Numbered from the stretch's first letter, positions 50,493-60,326 are shown. The stretch is 64,000 nt of DNA from Seohaeicola saemankumensis (GCF_021021435.1 NZ_JAINWI010000016.1:121948-185947); one strand, 5' to 3'. Translations and numbers: made by a program. The notes: generated by a model not told the origin, from the sequence alone.

Positions 50493-53400
50493 ATGACCAC
50501 GCAGGATGCCAGCTTTGCCACCTACCAGCTTGCGGACCGATACACGCGGACCGCGGGGCGCGTCTATCTGACCGGCACGCAGGCGCTTGTGCGGATCATG
50601 TTCGATCAGGCGCGACGGGATCGTGCGGCGGGGCGCAAGACGGCGGGTTTCGTGTCGGGCTATCGCGGCTCGCCTCTGGGTGGTTTGGATATGGAGTTGT
50701 GGCGCCAACGCGCGCGGCTGGAGGAGGAGCGGATCGAGTTCCTGCCTGCTGTAAACGAGGATCTGGGCGCGACGGCGGTTCTGGGCGCGCAACAGGCGGT
50801 GCTTGATCCGGCGTGCGAGGTCGAGGGCGTGTTTTCCATGTGGTATGGCAAAGGCCCCGGTGTGGACCGTTCGGGCGATGCGCTGAAACATGGCAATGCT
50901 TATGGAACGTCGCCGATGGGCGGTGTTCTGGTCGTGGCGGGGGATGACCACGGATGTGTCTCTTCGTCGATGCCGCACCAGTCGGATGTGGCCTTCATGT
51001 CGTGGTTCATGCCGACGCTCAATCCCGCCAGCATCGCGGAATATCTGGAATTCGGTGCCTATGGTATCGCGCTGTCACGCTTCAGCGGCACATGGGTCGG
51101 GTTCAAGGCGATTTCCGAGACAGTCGAGGCGGGGCAATCCGTCGAGCTGCCTAAGGATCGAACCTTCACACAACCCGACTTCACCGCCCCTGCGGGTGGC
51201 TTGCATGTGCGCCGGTCCGACATGCCCAGCCCCGAGATTGAAACGCGGATCGGGGCCAAGCTCGACGCGGTCGAGGCCTTTGTCGAGGCGAACCCGATTG
51301 ACCGGCGCATCTATGATATTGCCGATGCGCGGTTCGGGATCGTCACCACCGGCAAGGGCCATCTGGACCTGATGGAGGCGCTGCGCCTGCTGGGTCTGGA
51401 CGAGGCGGGGTGTCGCCGTCTGGGGATCGACATCTACAAGGTTGGCATGGTCTGGCCGCTGGCACGGCGCGATGCGCTGGCCTTTGTGAAGGGTAAGGAA
51501 GAGGTGCTGGTCATCGAGGAAAAGCGCGGCATTATCGAGAGCCAGTTCAAGGAATATTTCTACGACTGGCCGGGCGACAAGCCGCGCAAGATGGTGGGAA
51601 AGCACCGCGCGGCGGGTGATCCGCTGCTGCCATGGACGGGCGAGTTGACGCCGCTGATGCTGGTGCCGGTTGTGGCGGAACGGTTGGCGCGGTTCTTTCC
51701 CGAAGAAGGGTTGGTGGAAAAGGCCCGCGCCCTGACCGCCACCCCTGCCCCAGTGCTGTCGGTCAAGGGGGCGACGCGGACGCCCTATTTCTGCTCGGGC
51801 TGCCCGCACAATACATCGACAAAACTGCCCGAAGGCAGCATGGCCGCCAGCGGTATCGGCTGTCATGTCATGGCGGGCTGGATGGATCGCAACACGGTCG
51901 GCTATGCGCAGATGGGCGGCGAAGGCGTGCCTTGGGCGGCGGCGTCGCGGTTCAACGGGCGCAAGCATATCTTCCAGAACCTTGGCGAAGGCACGTGGTA
52001 TCACTCGGGTTCTCTGGCAATCCGGCAGGCTGTCGCGGCCAAAGCCAAAATCACCTACAAAATCCTTTATAACGATGCGGTGGCGATGACCGGCGGACAA
52101 CCTGTGGACGGCCCTGTCAGTCCTGCCGCCATCGCGCAAAGCTGTCGCGCGGAAGGGGTGGAACGGATCGCGCTGGTCTCGGACAATCCGGACAAATTCC
52201 ATGCGCGCGACTTCCCAGCAGGGACCACGATCCATGACCGCGCCGATCTGGACCCCGTGCAGCGCGAATTGCGCGAGGTCAAAGGCGTGTCTGTTCTGAT
52301 TTACGAGCAGACCTGCGCCACCGAGAAACGCCGCCGCCGCAAACGCGGCAAGATGGAAGACCCTGCCCGCCACGTGATGATCAACCCGCTGGTCTGCGAG
52401 GGCTGTGGCGATTGCTCGCTTGAATCGAACTGTCTGAGCGTCGAGCCGCGCGAGACCGAGCTTGGCCGCAAGCGCAAGATCAACCTGTCGAGCTGCAACA
52501 AGGATTTCACCTGCCTGAACGGGTTCTGCCCCAGTTTCGTGACCATCGAGGGCGGACAGCGCCGCAAGCCCAAACCTGCCGGACTGGACATGCAGGCGCT
52601 GATGGCGGGCCTGCCCCGTCCGGCCGAGGCTGACCTGACGCGCCCCTATGACCTGCTGGTGGCGGGTGTGGGCGGCACCGGTGTCGTCACGCTGGGCGCG
52701 CTGATCACGATGGCCGCGCATCTGGAGGGCAAGGGCGCCAGTGTGCTGGACTTCACCGGTTTCGCGCAAAAATTCGGCACGGTTCTGGGCTATGTGCGGA
52801 TCGGTGCCAGCCCCGATGCGATCCATCAGGTGCGGATCGAACAGGGGGCGGCGGATGCCGTGATCGGTTGCGATGCGGTGGTCTGTTCCGCGCCCAAAGC
52901 GTCGGTGCATTACCGCCACGGCACAGAGGTCGTGCTGAACCGCGCCGAGATGCCGACGGGCGATCTGGTGCTGCACCGTGATGCTGATTTGAAGATCGAC
53001 GCGCGCGAGGCGCTGATCCGCGCCACGGTGGGTGACGCACATGTGCTGGCCTTTGACGCCAATCTGGTGGCGGAACGGCTGATGGGCGACACCGTCTTTG
53101 CCAATATGATGCTGCTGGGGGCTGCCTTCCAGCAAGGCATGGTGCCGGTCAGCGAGATGGCGATGAAACAGGCGATCCTGTTGAACGGGGTGGCGGTGGA
53201 AAAGAACGGCACCGCCTTCGATCTGGGGCGGATCATGGCGGCCAAGCCCGGTGCGCTGACTGATCTGCTGCGTGATACCCCCAAGGGGCCTGATAAGCTT
53301 GAGGCGCTGATCGCGCATCGGGCGGAATTTCTGGTGGGCTATCAGGACGCGGCCTATGCACAGCGCTTCACCAACCGGATCGTGCGGTTGCGTGCCGCCA

Positions 53401-53906
53401 TGCCTGCGGCTGATGAAGTTTTGATAGCCACGGCCGCAAAATCCCTGTTCCGGCTGATGGCCTATAAGGATGAATACGAGGTCGCGCGCCTGCATACCGA
53501 GGGGCGTTTCGAGGCCGAGGTCGCGGCGACCTTTGAGGGCGATTACACCGTCAAATACCACCTCGCCCCGCCGCTTCTGCCGCTTGGAAAGGATGCGCGC
53601 GGCCGCCCCAACAAGCGCGCTTTCGGCGCGTGGATGCGTCCTGCGCTCAAGGTTCTGGCGCGGATGAAGGGCCTGCGCGGCACGGCGCTTGATCCCTTTA
53701 CCTATAGTGCGGATCGCAAGCTGGACCGCGAATTGCTGGACTGGTTCGAGGGCGTGATGAGCCATGTCGAACGCAGCTTCGATCCTGACCGTGCAGATGA
53801 AGCGCTGGCCCTGCTGGCCGCACCGCAAGAGATCAGGGGCTACGGTCCCGTGCGCCACAAGGCGGCGGAAAAGGTCATGGCCGAAGTGGCGGCACGGATG
53901 GCCTGA
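50493..53906 (+). CDS. fused indolepyruvate:ferredoxin oxidoreductase
   Basis: 1137 residues from ATG 50493 behind AGGAGAA. The N-terminal part has pyruvate-oxidoreductase alpha features (AGRKTAGFVSGYRGSPLGGL) and the middle a TPP-binding region (FCSGCPHNTSTKLPEGSMAA, ASGIGCHVMAGWMDRNTVGY). A cysteine-rich segment CEGCGDCSLESNCL around residue 635 indicates a 4Fe-4S site. The C-terminal part, from YDLLVAGVGGTGVVTLGALI, is the gamma-type (IorB) domain. The enzyme oxidatively decarboxylates arylpyruvates to aryl-acetyl-CoA, the last step of aromatic amino-acid transamination routes. Single-chain fusions are usual in alphaproteobacteria. The next gene's stop begins at the following base. Confidence 0.9.
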   Translation: MTTQDASFATYQLADRYTRTAGRVYLTGTQALVRIMFDQARRDRAAGRKTAGFVSGYRGSPLGGLDMELWRQRARLEEERIEFLPAVNEDLGATAVLGAQQAVLDPACEVEGVFSMWYGKGPGVDRSGDALKHGNAYGTSPMGGVLVVAGDDHGCVSSSMPHQSDVAFMSWFMPTLNPASIAEYLEFGAYGIALSRFSGTWVGFKAISETVEAGQSVELPKDRTFTQPDFTAPAGGLHVRRSDMPSPEIETRIGAKLDAVEAFVEANPIDRRIYDIADARFGIVTTGKGHLDLMEALRLLGLDEAGCRRLGIDIYKVGMVWPLARRDALAFVKGKEEVLVIEEKRGIIESQFKEYFYDWPGDKPRKMVGKHRAAGDPLLPWTGELTPLMLVPVVAERLARFFPEEGLVEKARALTATPAPVLSVKGATRTPYFCSGCPHNTSTKLPEGSMAASGIGCHVMAGWMDRNTVGYAQMGGEGVPWAAASRFNGRKHIFQNLGEGTWYHSGSLAIRQAVAAKAKITYKILYNDAVAMTGGQPVDGPVSPAAIAQSCRAEGVERIALVSDNPDKFHARDFPAGTTIHDRADLDPVQRELREVKGVSVLIYEQTCATEKRRRRKRGKMEDPARHVMINPLVCEGCGDCSLESNCLSVEPRETELGRKRKINLSSCNKDFTCLNGFCPSFVTIEGGQRRKPKPAGLDMQALMAGLPRPAEADLTRPYDLLVAGVGGTGVVTLGALITMAAHLEGKGASVLDFTGFAQKFGTVLGYVRIGASPDAIHQVRIEQGAADAVIGCDAVVCSAPKASVHYRHGTEVVLNRAEMPTGDLVLHRDADLKIDAREALIRATVGDAHVLAFDANLVAERLMGDTVFANMMLLGAAFQQGMVPVSEMAMKQAILLNGVAVEKNGTAFDLGRIMAAKPGALTDLLRDTPKGPDKLEALIAHRAEFLVGYQDAAYAQRFTNRIVRLRAAMPAADEVLIATAAKSLFRLMAYKDEYEVARLHTEGRFEAEVAATFEGDYTVKYHLAPPLLPLGKDARGRPNKRAFGAWMRPALKVLARMKGLRGTALDPFTYSADRKLDRELLDWFEGVMSHVERSFDPDRADEALALLAAPQEIRGYGPVRHKAAEKVMAEVAARMA

Positions 53907-54683
53907 TCAGGCTTGAAATTGCGCCAGCCAGCCGAGGCCTTGGGTCGTGCCGTGGCGTGGTCTGTATTCCGCGCCGATGGGGGCGGTGTATCCCATGCGC
54001 TCAAGCGCCTGCATCAGCCAGCGGTAATCGACCTCGCCCTGATCGGGCTCTCCACGGTCGGGGATTGCTGCGATCTGGATATGGCCGATCAGGGGAAGCA
54101 GGTCGCGCAGATGCATGGCATGATCCCCCTGCATGATCTGCATATGATAACAGTCATACATCAGTTTGATGTTGTTTTTGCCCACCGCCCTAATCGTACT
54201 GACGGCATGATCGGTGCGCGACAGGTGGTAGCCTTCAACGTCGCGGGTATTGATCGGCTCGATCAGGATGGTGATGCCATGGAGCGCGGCCAGATCGCAG
54301 GCATAGGTCAGGTTCGCGCGAAACGTTGCCTCGGCCTGATCGCCGCCATCTGTACGGCCCGCCATGACATGCACGGCGCGCGTGCCTGTTGCCACGGCAT
54401 AATCTACAGCCTGTTCGATCGCGGCGCGCGCCTCGGCCTCGCGGCCTGTCAGGGCGGCAAGGCCGAAATCGCCTGCGGATTTGTCACCCGGCCATGTGTT
54501 CAGGCCCAACATGGTCAGGCCGGTATCTTGCAACGCTTGCGCTACTTCCGCGGCTGGCACGTCATAGGGAAAGTGGCATTCGACAGCGTCAAAGCCTGCA
54601 TCCTTGGCCGCATGGATCGCTTGCGGCAGGGGCAGTTCGGTAAACAGAAACCCCAGATTGGCGGAATAGCGCATCAGTCCCAC
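53907..54683 (-). CDS. otnI: 2-oxo-tetronate isomerase (hydroxypyruvate-isomerase family)
   Basis: 258 residues, a TIM-barrel sugar-phosphate isomerase-like protein: MRYSANLGFLFTELPLPQAI at the start, DAVECHFPYDVPAAEVAQAL with the first metal-side Glu, and LIEPINTRDVEGYHLSRTDH containing the active-site Glu and metal ligands. OtnI converts 2-oxo-tetronate to 3-oxo-tetronate so that OtnK can phosphorylate it. Last gene of the operon; it overlaps otnC by 10 bases. Distinguished from Hyi mainly by the otn context. Confidence 0.88.
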   Translation of the reverse strand: MGLMRYSANLGFLFTELPLPQAIHAAKDAGFDAVECHFPYDVPAAEVAQALQDTGLTMLGLNTWPGDKSAGDFGLAALTGREAEARAAIEQAVDYAVATGTRAVHVMAGRTDGGDQAEATFRANLTYACDLAALHGITILIEPINTRDVEGYHLSRTDHAVSTIRAVGKNNIKLMYDCYHMQIMQGDHAMHLRDLLPLIGHIQIAAIPDRGEPDQGEVDYRWLMQALERMGYTAPIGAEYRPRHGTTQGLGWLAQFQA

Positions 54684-55318
54684 TCCAGATCGAATTTCCG
54701 CACCAGCGCGTTGATCTGGTCATCATCCAGAGCGCGGGGGCTATGGCCGCGCAGCAGCAGCGCCAGTTTTGCGGTCTCTTCCAGCTCTTCCATCGCGAAA
54801 ACGGCGGCTTCCAGATCCTTGGCCGCGACAACGGGGCCATGGTTGGCCAGCAAGACGGCGGAACGCTTGCCGCCCAGACCGCGCAACGCCTCACCCATCG
54901 CGGCATCGCCGGGCAGGAAGAAGGGCAGCAATGCGACCTTGCCCACGCGCATCACGGCATAGGGGGTCAGAGGTGGCAAGACATTGTCGGGGTCGGTATC
55001 CGGCAGCATCGACAAGGCAACAGAATGGGTTGAATGCAGATGCACCACGGCACCGGCGCTTTTGCGTGTCTCGTAGAAGGCGGCGTGCAGCGGCATTTCC
55101 TTGGTCGGCGCGTCGCCCCCGATATGCTGCCCCTTTGCGTCGAAACGCGACAGGTGCGCGGGATCAAGACGACCCATGCTGACGCCTGTGGGTGTGACCA
55201 GCAGCCCGCCATCTTCGGTCCTGACCGAGATATTGCCCGATGCACCGCCCGTCAGCCCGCGATTGAACATGGAGGCCGCCCAGAAGCAGATATCCTCGCG
55301 CAGTTTGGTATCGCTCAT
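54674..55318 (-). CDS. otnC: 3-oxo-tetronate 4-phosphate decarboxylase (class II aldolase family)
   Basis: 214 residues. The zinc ligands of class II aldolase/adducin proteins are visible: VVHLHSTHSVALSMLPD (HxH, ~residue 92-94) and a later His in VLLANHGPVVAAKDLE. TGGASGNISVRTEDGGLLVT is the typical N-terminal loop. OtnC decarboxylates 3-oxo-tetronate 4-phosphate to dihydroxyacetone phosphate, feeding central metabolism. ATG 55318 overlaps the otnK stop. Confidence 0.92.
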   Translation of the reverse strand: MSDTKLREDICFWAASMFNRGLTGGASGNISVRTEDGGLLVTPTGVSMGRLDPAHLSRFDAKGQHIGGDAPTKEMPLHAAFYETRKSAGAVVHLHSTHSVALSMLPDTDPDNVLPPLTPYAVMRVGKVALLPFFLPGDAAMGEALRGLGGKRSAVLLANHGPVVAAKDLEAAVFAMEELEETAKLALLLRGHSPRALDDDQINALVRKFDLEWD

Positions 55319-56571
55319 GGGGTATTGCCTTCCATCAGGGCGGCGGCGCGGGCAAAGAAATCGGGGTCGCCGAAATTGCCGGATTTGAGGGCCAGCACAA
55401 GGTTGTCCGAGGCGCGGATCATCGGCACGCCTGCGTCGATCTCGGGTCCGATCTGCAGGGCGGACAGGCCCAAGCCTTCGACCACCGCGCCCGAGGTTTC
55501 GCCCCCTGCGCTGATCAGGCGGGTGATGCCGCCTGCGACCAGCGCGCGGGCGAGGTCGGCAAACAGCCCTTCGATCTTCGCGGCGATGATATCCTTGCCA
55601 AAGCGGTTCTGAGCATCAGTGACCACGGCAGGATCGGCGGAAGTGTAGATCAGCGGCACGCCGTCTTGCGCCAGCGCCCAACCGGACAGCGTTCGGGCTG
55701 TCACGTCGCCCGCCATCACCTGATCGGCTGTCACCTCAAGGATCGGGTTGGTTTTCGCATGTTCCGCGACCTGCCCGCGCGTGGCGTTGGAGCAGGAGCC
55801 TGACAGGATCGCGGCAGGACCGCCCTGCCCTGTCCAGCCGGTTGTCTGTGCAGACAGTAACCCCTTGGCGCGGAAATTCGCAGGCAGCCCCATCGCGATA
55901 CCGGAGCCGCCTGTGATCAGCGGCAGATCGGCGGCGGCTTGGCCCAGCGTGATCAGGTCATCATCTGTGATCGCATCGGCGACCAGCAGGCGATGGCCGG
56001 TAGCATCCTCGGCTTGCATACGTTTACGTATGGTATCAGCCCCCTGAATCACGACCTGCGCGGGGATATGGCCCACGCTGCCCGTGATCTGGTGGCCCAG
56101 CCAGCGGCGGATGTCCGGGTCGGTCATCGGGGTCAGGGGATGGTTCTGCATCCCGCTTTCGTTCAGTAGCTTATCGGTGACAAACAGGTGTCCCTGATAG
56201 ATCGACCGTCCAGCGGCGGGAAAAGCAGGGCAGACCAGCACCTGACGCGCGTCAAGCGCGTCGGCCAAGGCCTCGGCCACGGGGCCGATATTGCCCTCAG
56301 GCGTGGAATCGAATGTCGAGCAATACTTGAACAGGAATTGCGTGCAGCCTTGCGCGCGCAACCAGTCCAGCGCTTGCAGCGAGAGTTTGACTGCCTGTTC
56401 CACCGGAATGGAGCGGGATTTGAGCGCGACAATTCCCGCCTCGACATCAGCAGCAGCGGGACCGTCCGGCACGCCGACATATTGCGTGACGCGCATGCCC
56501 GCCTTGGTCAGCGTGTTGCCAAGGTCTGACGATCCGGTGAAATCATCGCCGATGCAGCCCAGCAGCATCAC
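55315..56571 (-). CDS. otnK: 3-oxo-tetronate kinase
   Basis: 418 residues in the DUF1537-type four-carbon acid sugar kinase family: LLGCIGDDFTGSSDLGNTLT at the start ('gaIADDlTGA.d'), FLFKYCSTFDSTPEGNIGPV around residue 100, and late nucleotide-binding glycine loops SAGGETSGAVVEGLG. OtnK phosphorylates 3-oxo-tetronate at C4. Overlaps ltnD (ATGA) and otnC (ATGA). Part of the threonate/erythronate pathway. Confidence 0.93.
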   Translation of the reverse strand: MMLLGCIGDDFTGSSDLGNTLTKAGMRVTQYVGVPDGPAAADVEAGIVALKSRSIPVEQAVKLSLQALDWLRAQGCTQFLFKYCSTFDSTPEGNIGPVAEALADALDARQVLVCPAFPAAGRSIYQGHLFVTDKLLNESGMQNHPLTPMTDPDIRRWLGHQITGSVGHIPAQVVIQGADTIRKRMQAEDATGHRLLVADAITDDDLITLGQAAADLPLITGGSGIAMGLPANFRAKGLLSAQTTGWTGQGGPAAILSGSCSNATRGQVAEHAKTNPILEVTADQVMAGDVTARTLSGWALAQDGVPLIYTSADPAVVTDAQNRFGKDIIAAKIEGLFADLARALVAGGITRLISAGGETSGAVVEGLGLSALQIGPEIDAGVPMIRASDNLVLALKSGNFGDPDFFARAAALMEGNTP

Positions 56572-57455
56572 GCATCCCCCGGCAGTTTCAGACCGGCGCG
56601 GGTCGCCACAAGTTTCGTGATCGCGGCATCATCCTCAAGCCCCAAGCCCGCCTGGGCCGCAAGGCGGTATTGCGCGAGCGCGGTTTCGGTCAGCGGCAGG
56701 GGAAGGCCCGCACCTGCGGCGATATCGGTGACGATACCCAGATCCTTGGGCCAGATATTGATGGTGGAACGCGGAGTATAATCCGCGTCGATCACATGGG
56801 GCGCGCGGTTTTCGAACATCCATGATGTGCCCGCCGAGACCTTGATCACATCCAACACGCGGGACAGGTCCAGCCCTTGCGAGGTGGCAAACCCCAGCGC
56901 CTCGCCCATCGCGGCGATATGGACGCCTGCCAGAAGCTGGTTGACCGCTTTCATCGCAGAACCGGGGCCTGCGTGATCGCCCAAGCGGTGCACGGTCTGC
57001 GCCATCGCATCCAGCACTTCGGCCGCACCGTCAAAGGCGGCTGGCGTGCCCGATGCCATGACTGACAGCGCGCCTTCGGCGGCGCGCACCGATCCGCCCG
57101 AAATCGGCGCGTCCAGATAGTGAAGGCCGCGCGCTTGTGCCTCAGCTTCCATCGCCCTTGCGACATCGGGCGAGACTGTCGCGCAGGACAGGATCGTGCC
57201 GCCCTCGTTGACATGGCCAGCCCAACCGTCAGTCCCGAACAATGCGGCCTCTGTCTGCACGGCATTCAGCACGACGCAAACCAGCGCATCGGCCTTTGGG
57301 GCCTCCCGCGTCAGGGCATGGCCGCCCGCCTCCGTCAGCTTGGCCACCTGCCCTGCGTTCAAGTCCAGCCCGTAGACATCATGCCGCGCGCGCAGCAGTG
57401 ACAGCGCCATACCCAGACCCATTGATCCCAAACCGATTACATAAACAGTCGCCAT
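56568..57455 (-). CDS. ltnD: L-threonate dehydrogenase
   Basis: 295 residues from ATG 57455; the longer frame to 57833 lies in the TRAP permease gene. Beta-hydroxyacid dehydrogenase fold: MATVYVIGLGSMGLGMALSL (NAD-binding GxGxxG), DAPISGGSVRAAEGALSVMA (substrate-binding 'DaPvSGG...A..G'), and AMKAVNQLLAGVHIAAMGEA with the catalytic Lys in 'K..nn'. LtnD oxidises L-threonate to 2-oxo-tetronate. With DenD the operon handles both stereoisomers. Two bases after the TRAP permease stop. Confidence 0.92.
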   Translation of the reverse strand: MATVYVIGLGSMGLGMALSLLRARHDVYGLDLNAGQVAKLTEAGGHALTREAPKADALVCVVLNAVQTEAALFGTDGWAGHVNEGGTILSCATVSPDVARAMEAEAQARGLHYLDAPISGGSVRAAEGALSVMASGTPAAFDGAAEVLDAMAQTVHRLGDHAGPGSAMKAVNQLLAGVHIAAMGEALGFATSQGLDLSRVLDVIKVSAGTSWMFENRAPHVIDADYTPRSTINIWPKDLGIVTDIAAGAGLPLPLTETALAQYRLAAQAGLGLEDDAAITKLVATRAGLKLPGDA

Positions 57456-57457
57456 GG

Positions 57458-58738
57458 TCAGTTCCCGAAGACAAAATCGACCGGCCACAGCGTAATGGCA
57501 GGCACATAGGTGATGATCATCAGCGCGCCGAAGACGGTCAGCACGAACCAGATCAGATGCGGAATGATCTTCTCGACCGGCAGTTTCGCCACGGCAGCAG
57601 CAGCAAAGAGGTTCACCCCCAGCGGAGGCGTGATCATGCCAAGTGCCAGATTCACGACGATGATCAAACCGAAATGCACAGGGTCCACGCCATAAGCCAC
57701 GGCAATGGGCGCAAGGATCGGCGCAAGCACCAGAATGGCCGCCGATGTTTCGATGAACATGCCCACGACCAGCAGCAGGATATTCACGGCCAGCAGGAAT
57801 GCGATGCGGCTGTCGAACATGTCCTTGAACCATGCGGCCACCTCGTTCGGCAGGCCCGAACGGGTGATCAGGAAGGAAAACAGCGATGCTGCCGCGATGA
57901 TGATCATGATCGCCGAGGTCGAGATCACCGTCTGTTTCAGGATCTCGGGCAGCATGCTGAATTTCAGCTCGCGGTAGATGCCAAGGCCGACGATCAGCGC
58001 GGTGGCGACGGCGGCGGCGCTTGCTTCGGTCGGGGTGAAGATGCCGGAATAGATGCCGCCAAGGATCACGACGGGCACCAGCAAGGCAGGCGTTGCGGCA
58101 TAGGCGGCGCGCGCCACGCTGGAACGGTCGTCACCGTCATTCATGCCGATCCCGCGCACGCGGCAGATCACCAGCACCAGCACCATCAGCGATGTGGCGA
58201 CCAGCAGGCCGGGCCCAAGGCCCGCGACGAACAGCTTACCGATGGAAGTGTCGGTGGACACGCCGTAAAGGATCAGCGGGATGGAGGGCGGGATCAGCAC
58301 GCCCAGTTCGGCTGAGCTTGCCTGAATGGACGCGGCCATGGGTGCGGGATAGCCGTGCTTGACCATCGCGGGGATCAGGATCGCGCCGATCGCGAATGTC
58401 GTGGCGACGCTGGAACCCGAAACAGACGCGAACATCATGCAGGTCAGGACGCAGGAACAGGCCAGGCCGCCCTGAATGCCGCCGACGATGGATTTGGCCA
58501 GTTCGACAAGCCGGTGCGAGATACCGCCCGCCGACATCAGGTTGCCTGCCAGAATGAACAGTGGAATCGCCATCAAGGGAAAGCTGTCAATGCCGGTGAA
58601 CATTCGTTGCGCCACCAGCAAGAGCGGCAGACGCCCCTGCACCTCGATCCCGATGACAGAGGCCAGACCGATGGCGACAGCGATCGGGACGCCCAGCAGG
58701 AACAGGATGGCAAGGGAAAGACCAAGTGCAGCGTTCAT
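57458..58738 (-). CDS. TRAP transporter large permease of the tetronate operon
   Basis: 426 residues from ATG 58738 with about 12 membrane helices. GVLIPPSIPLILYGVSTDTS and VLAPILAPIAVAYGVDPVHF are DctM-family hallmarks. Located between the other TRAP genes and ltnD, so it presumably imports erythronate and/or threonate. Start overlaps the small-permease stop (ATGA). Confidence 0.9.
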   Translation of the reverse strand: MNAALGLSLAILFLLGVPIAVAIGLASVIGIEVQGRLPLLLVAQRMFTGIDSFPLMAIPLFILAGNLMSAGGISHRLVELAKSIVGGIQGGLACSCVLTCMMFASVSGSSVATTFAIGAILIPAMVKHGYPAPMAASIQASSAELGVLIPPSIPLILYGVSTDTSIGKLFVAGLGPGLLVATSLMVLVLVICRVRGIGMNDGDDRSSVARAAYAATPALLVPVVILGGIYSGIFTPTEASAAAVATALIVGLGIYRELKFSMLPEILKQTVISTSAIMIIIAAASLFSFLITRSGLPNEVAAWFKDMFDSRIAFLLAVNILLLVVGMFIETSAAILVLAPILAPIAVAYGVDPVHFGLIIVVNLALGMITPPLGVNLFAAAAVAKLPVEKIIPHLIWFVLTVFGALMIITYVPAITLWPVDFVFGN

Positions 58739-59250
58739 GATGTCGCCTCGGGCTTGGGCGTGGCCTGTGCCGAGGTCCAGCCGCCTTGTGCTGCGCGGAT
58801 CATGGCGGCGATGATCGCAATGATGATGAAGACCGAGCCGACAGGCAGCGCGGCATAGGCCCATGCGATCGAGATATCGAGTGCGGCCAACTTCTGGTTC
58901 GCAACGCGTTCGGCCATCGCCCAGCCCTGCCAGAACAGGATGCTGAAGAATATGACGGATAGTGCATTGGCCAGCATGAACAGCGACAGACCCAGACGGG
59001 GCGGCAACATCTGCTGGATCACCTCGACCGAGATCATGGCGCCGTGGCGGAATGCGACAGCGACGCCCAGAAACACCGACCAGACCATCGCCGAGCGGGT
59101 AATCACCTCGGACCATGTCGAGGGGCTGGCGAAAACGAAGCGGGTGATCACCTGAAACAGCGCAAGCGAGGCGGCTATCACCAGAAAGGCGATCGACAGG
59201 CGAAGGGCCAGTCCGGTGCTGTAATCTTCAAATCGCAGGAATGCGCGCAT
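58735..59250 (-). CDS. TRAP transporter small permease of the tetronate operon
   Basis: 171 residues with four hydrophobic helices and the DctQ motif FASPSTWSEVITRSAMVWSV followed by FLGVAVAFRHGAMI. It partners the large permease. Separated from the binding-protein gene by 72 bases with a strong hairpin. Confidence 0.88.
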   Translation of the reverse strand: MRAFLRFEDYSTGLALRLSIAFLVIAASLALFQVITRFVFASPSTWSEVITRSAMVWSVFLGVAVAFRHGAMISVEVIQQMLPPRLGLSLFMLANALSVIFFSILFWQGWAMAERVANQKLAALDISIAWAYAALPVGSVFIIIAIIAAMIRAAQGGWTSAQATPKPEATS

Positions 59251-59278
59251 CCGGCCCTCCGGTCATGTCGATGAGAAA

Positions 59279-59304
59279 GACCGGCGCAGGGATCTGCGCC
59301 GGTC
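59279..59304 (-). promoter_or_regulatory. hairpin between dctP and dctQ of the tetronate operon
   Basis: GACCGGCGCAG (59279-59289) and CTGCGCCGGTC (59294-59304) form a perfect 11-bp stem with a four-base loop, 18 bases past the binding-protein stop. Same layout as in the TeaABC-like operon; probably sets a high binding-protein to permease ratio. Confidence 0.65.
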
Positions 59305-59322
59305 CGTTGCAATGTCAGACGA

Positions 59323-60288
59323 TTACTCGACCGCTTTGATGCGATCGACCATCTCGGTGCCATACTGGTCCGTATAGACGGAATAGGAGGCTTCGGCTAA
59401 AGCCGCGAAAGGCGCCTTGTCGATATCGGTGATGACTTCCATGCCGTTTTCAATCAGCAGGGCAACACCGGCCTCTTCCAGACGGTTCACTTCGGCGCGG
59501 GTGGCGGCGGCGGATGCCTTGGCCGCCTCGTCGAACCAGCCCTTCTGCTCGTCTGTCAGACCGTCATAAAGCACGGGCGATGCCAGAACGGCGGCAGGCG
59601 AATAGACGTGACCTGTCAGCGAGACATGTTTCTGCACTTCCCAGAATTTGGACGCGGTGATCACGGTGACGGGGTTTTCCTGCCCGTCAACAACACCTTG
59701 CTGAAGAGCGGTGAACAGTTCGGGGAAGGCCATTGGCGTGGGTGCTGCACCCATACCGCTGAACGCGGTCATGTGGACCTTGTTTTCCATCGTCCGCAGC
59801 TTCAGACCTTCCAGATCGGCAGGCGTGCGCACGGGGCGCTGCGAGTTGGTCACGTGGCGGAAGCCGTTTTCGGACCATGCCAGACCCACCAGATTGTTCT
59901 CGCCGATCTTGGCCAGCAGTTCCTGACCGATATCGCCATCCAGAACGGCGCGGGCGTGGTCATAGTCGCGGAACAGGAAGGGCAGATCGAGGGCAAACAC
60001 TTCGGGGACGAAGTTGCCCAGAGGACCGGTCGAGGTTACGACAACATCCAGCGATCCGATTTGCAGACCTTCGATCATGTCACGCTCGCCACCCAGCTGG
60101 CCTGCGGGGGCCTGTTCGCCGGTGAAAGCGCCGCCCGACAGTTCGGTCAGCGTGTCGATGAAGGCCTGCGCGCCGACACCGTAATGCGAGGTTGGCGACA
60201 GCGCGTGCCCCACAACGATGTTCTGCTGCGCCTGCGCGCCGGTGGCCAGAAGGGCGGCTGCAAAAAAGCCGGTGACGATATGTTTCAT
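59323..60288 (-). CDS. TRAP transporter solute-binding protein of the tetronate operon
   Basis: 321 residues from ATG 60288 behind GGAGGAG. Signal peptide MKHIVTGFFAAALLATGAQA with cleavage after AQA. The conserved ligand-carboxylate Arg lies in TPADLEGLKLRTMENKVHM, and QQGVVDGQENPVTVITASKF is the typical DctP tail of lobe 1. It should bind erythronate/threonate in the periplasm, as inferred from gene order. denD's stop is 38 bases upstream. Confidence 0.9.
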   Translation of the reverse strand: MKHIVTGFFAAALLATGAQAQQNIVVGHALSPTSHYGVGAQAFIDTLTELSGGAFTGEQAPAGQLGGERDMIEGLQIGSLDVVVTSTGPLGNFVPEVFALDLPFLFRDYDHARAVLDGDIGQELLAKIGENNLVGLAWSENGFRHVTNSQRPVRTPADLEGLKLRTMENKVHMTAFSGMGAAPTPMAFPELFTALQQGVVDGQENPVTVITASKFWEVQKHVSLTGHVYSPAAVLASPVLYDGLTDEQKGWFDEAAKASAAATRAEVNRLEEAGVALLIENGMEVITDIDKAPFAALAEASYSVYTDQYGTEMVDRIKAVE

Positions 60289-60326
60289 AATGCTCCTCCC
60301 ATGAGCTTTGGTTGTCGTGTGGTGGG

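Noticed and set aside
51075..53858. 927-codon minus-strand frame opposite the indolepyruvate oxidoreductase
   Set aside because: Very long but His/Gln/Arg-rich; typical antisense shadow of a large GC-rich gene with recognised cofactor motifs on the plus strand.
57242..58315. 357-codon plus-strand frame opposite ltnD and the TRAP permease
   Set aside because: Spans the junction of two recognised minus-strand genes and consists mainly of His/Asp/Arg/Gln runs.
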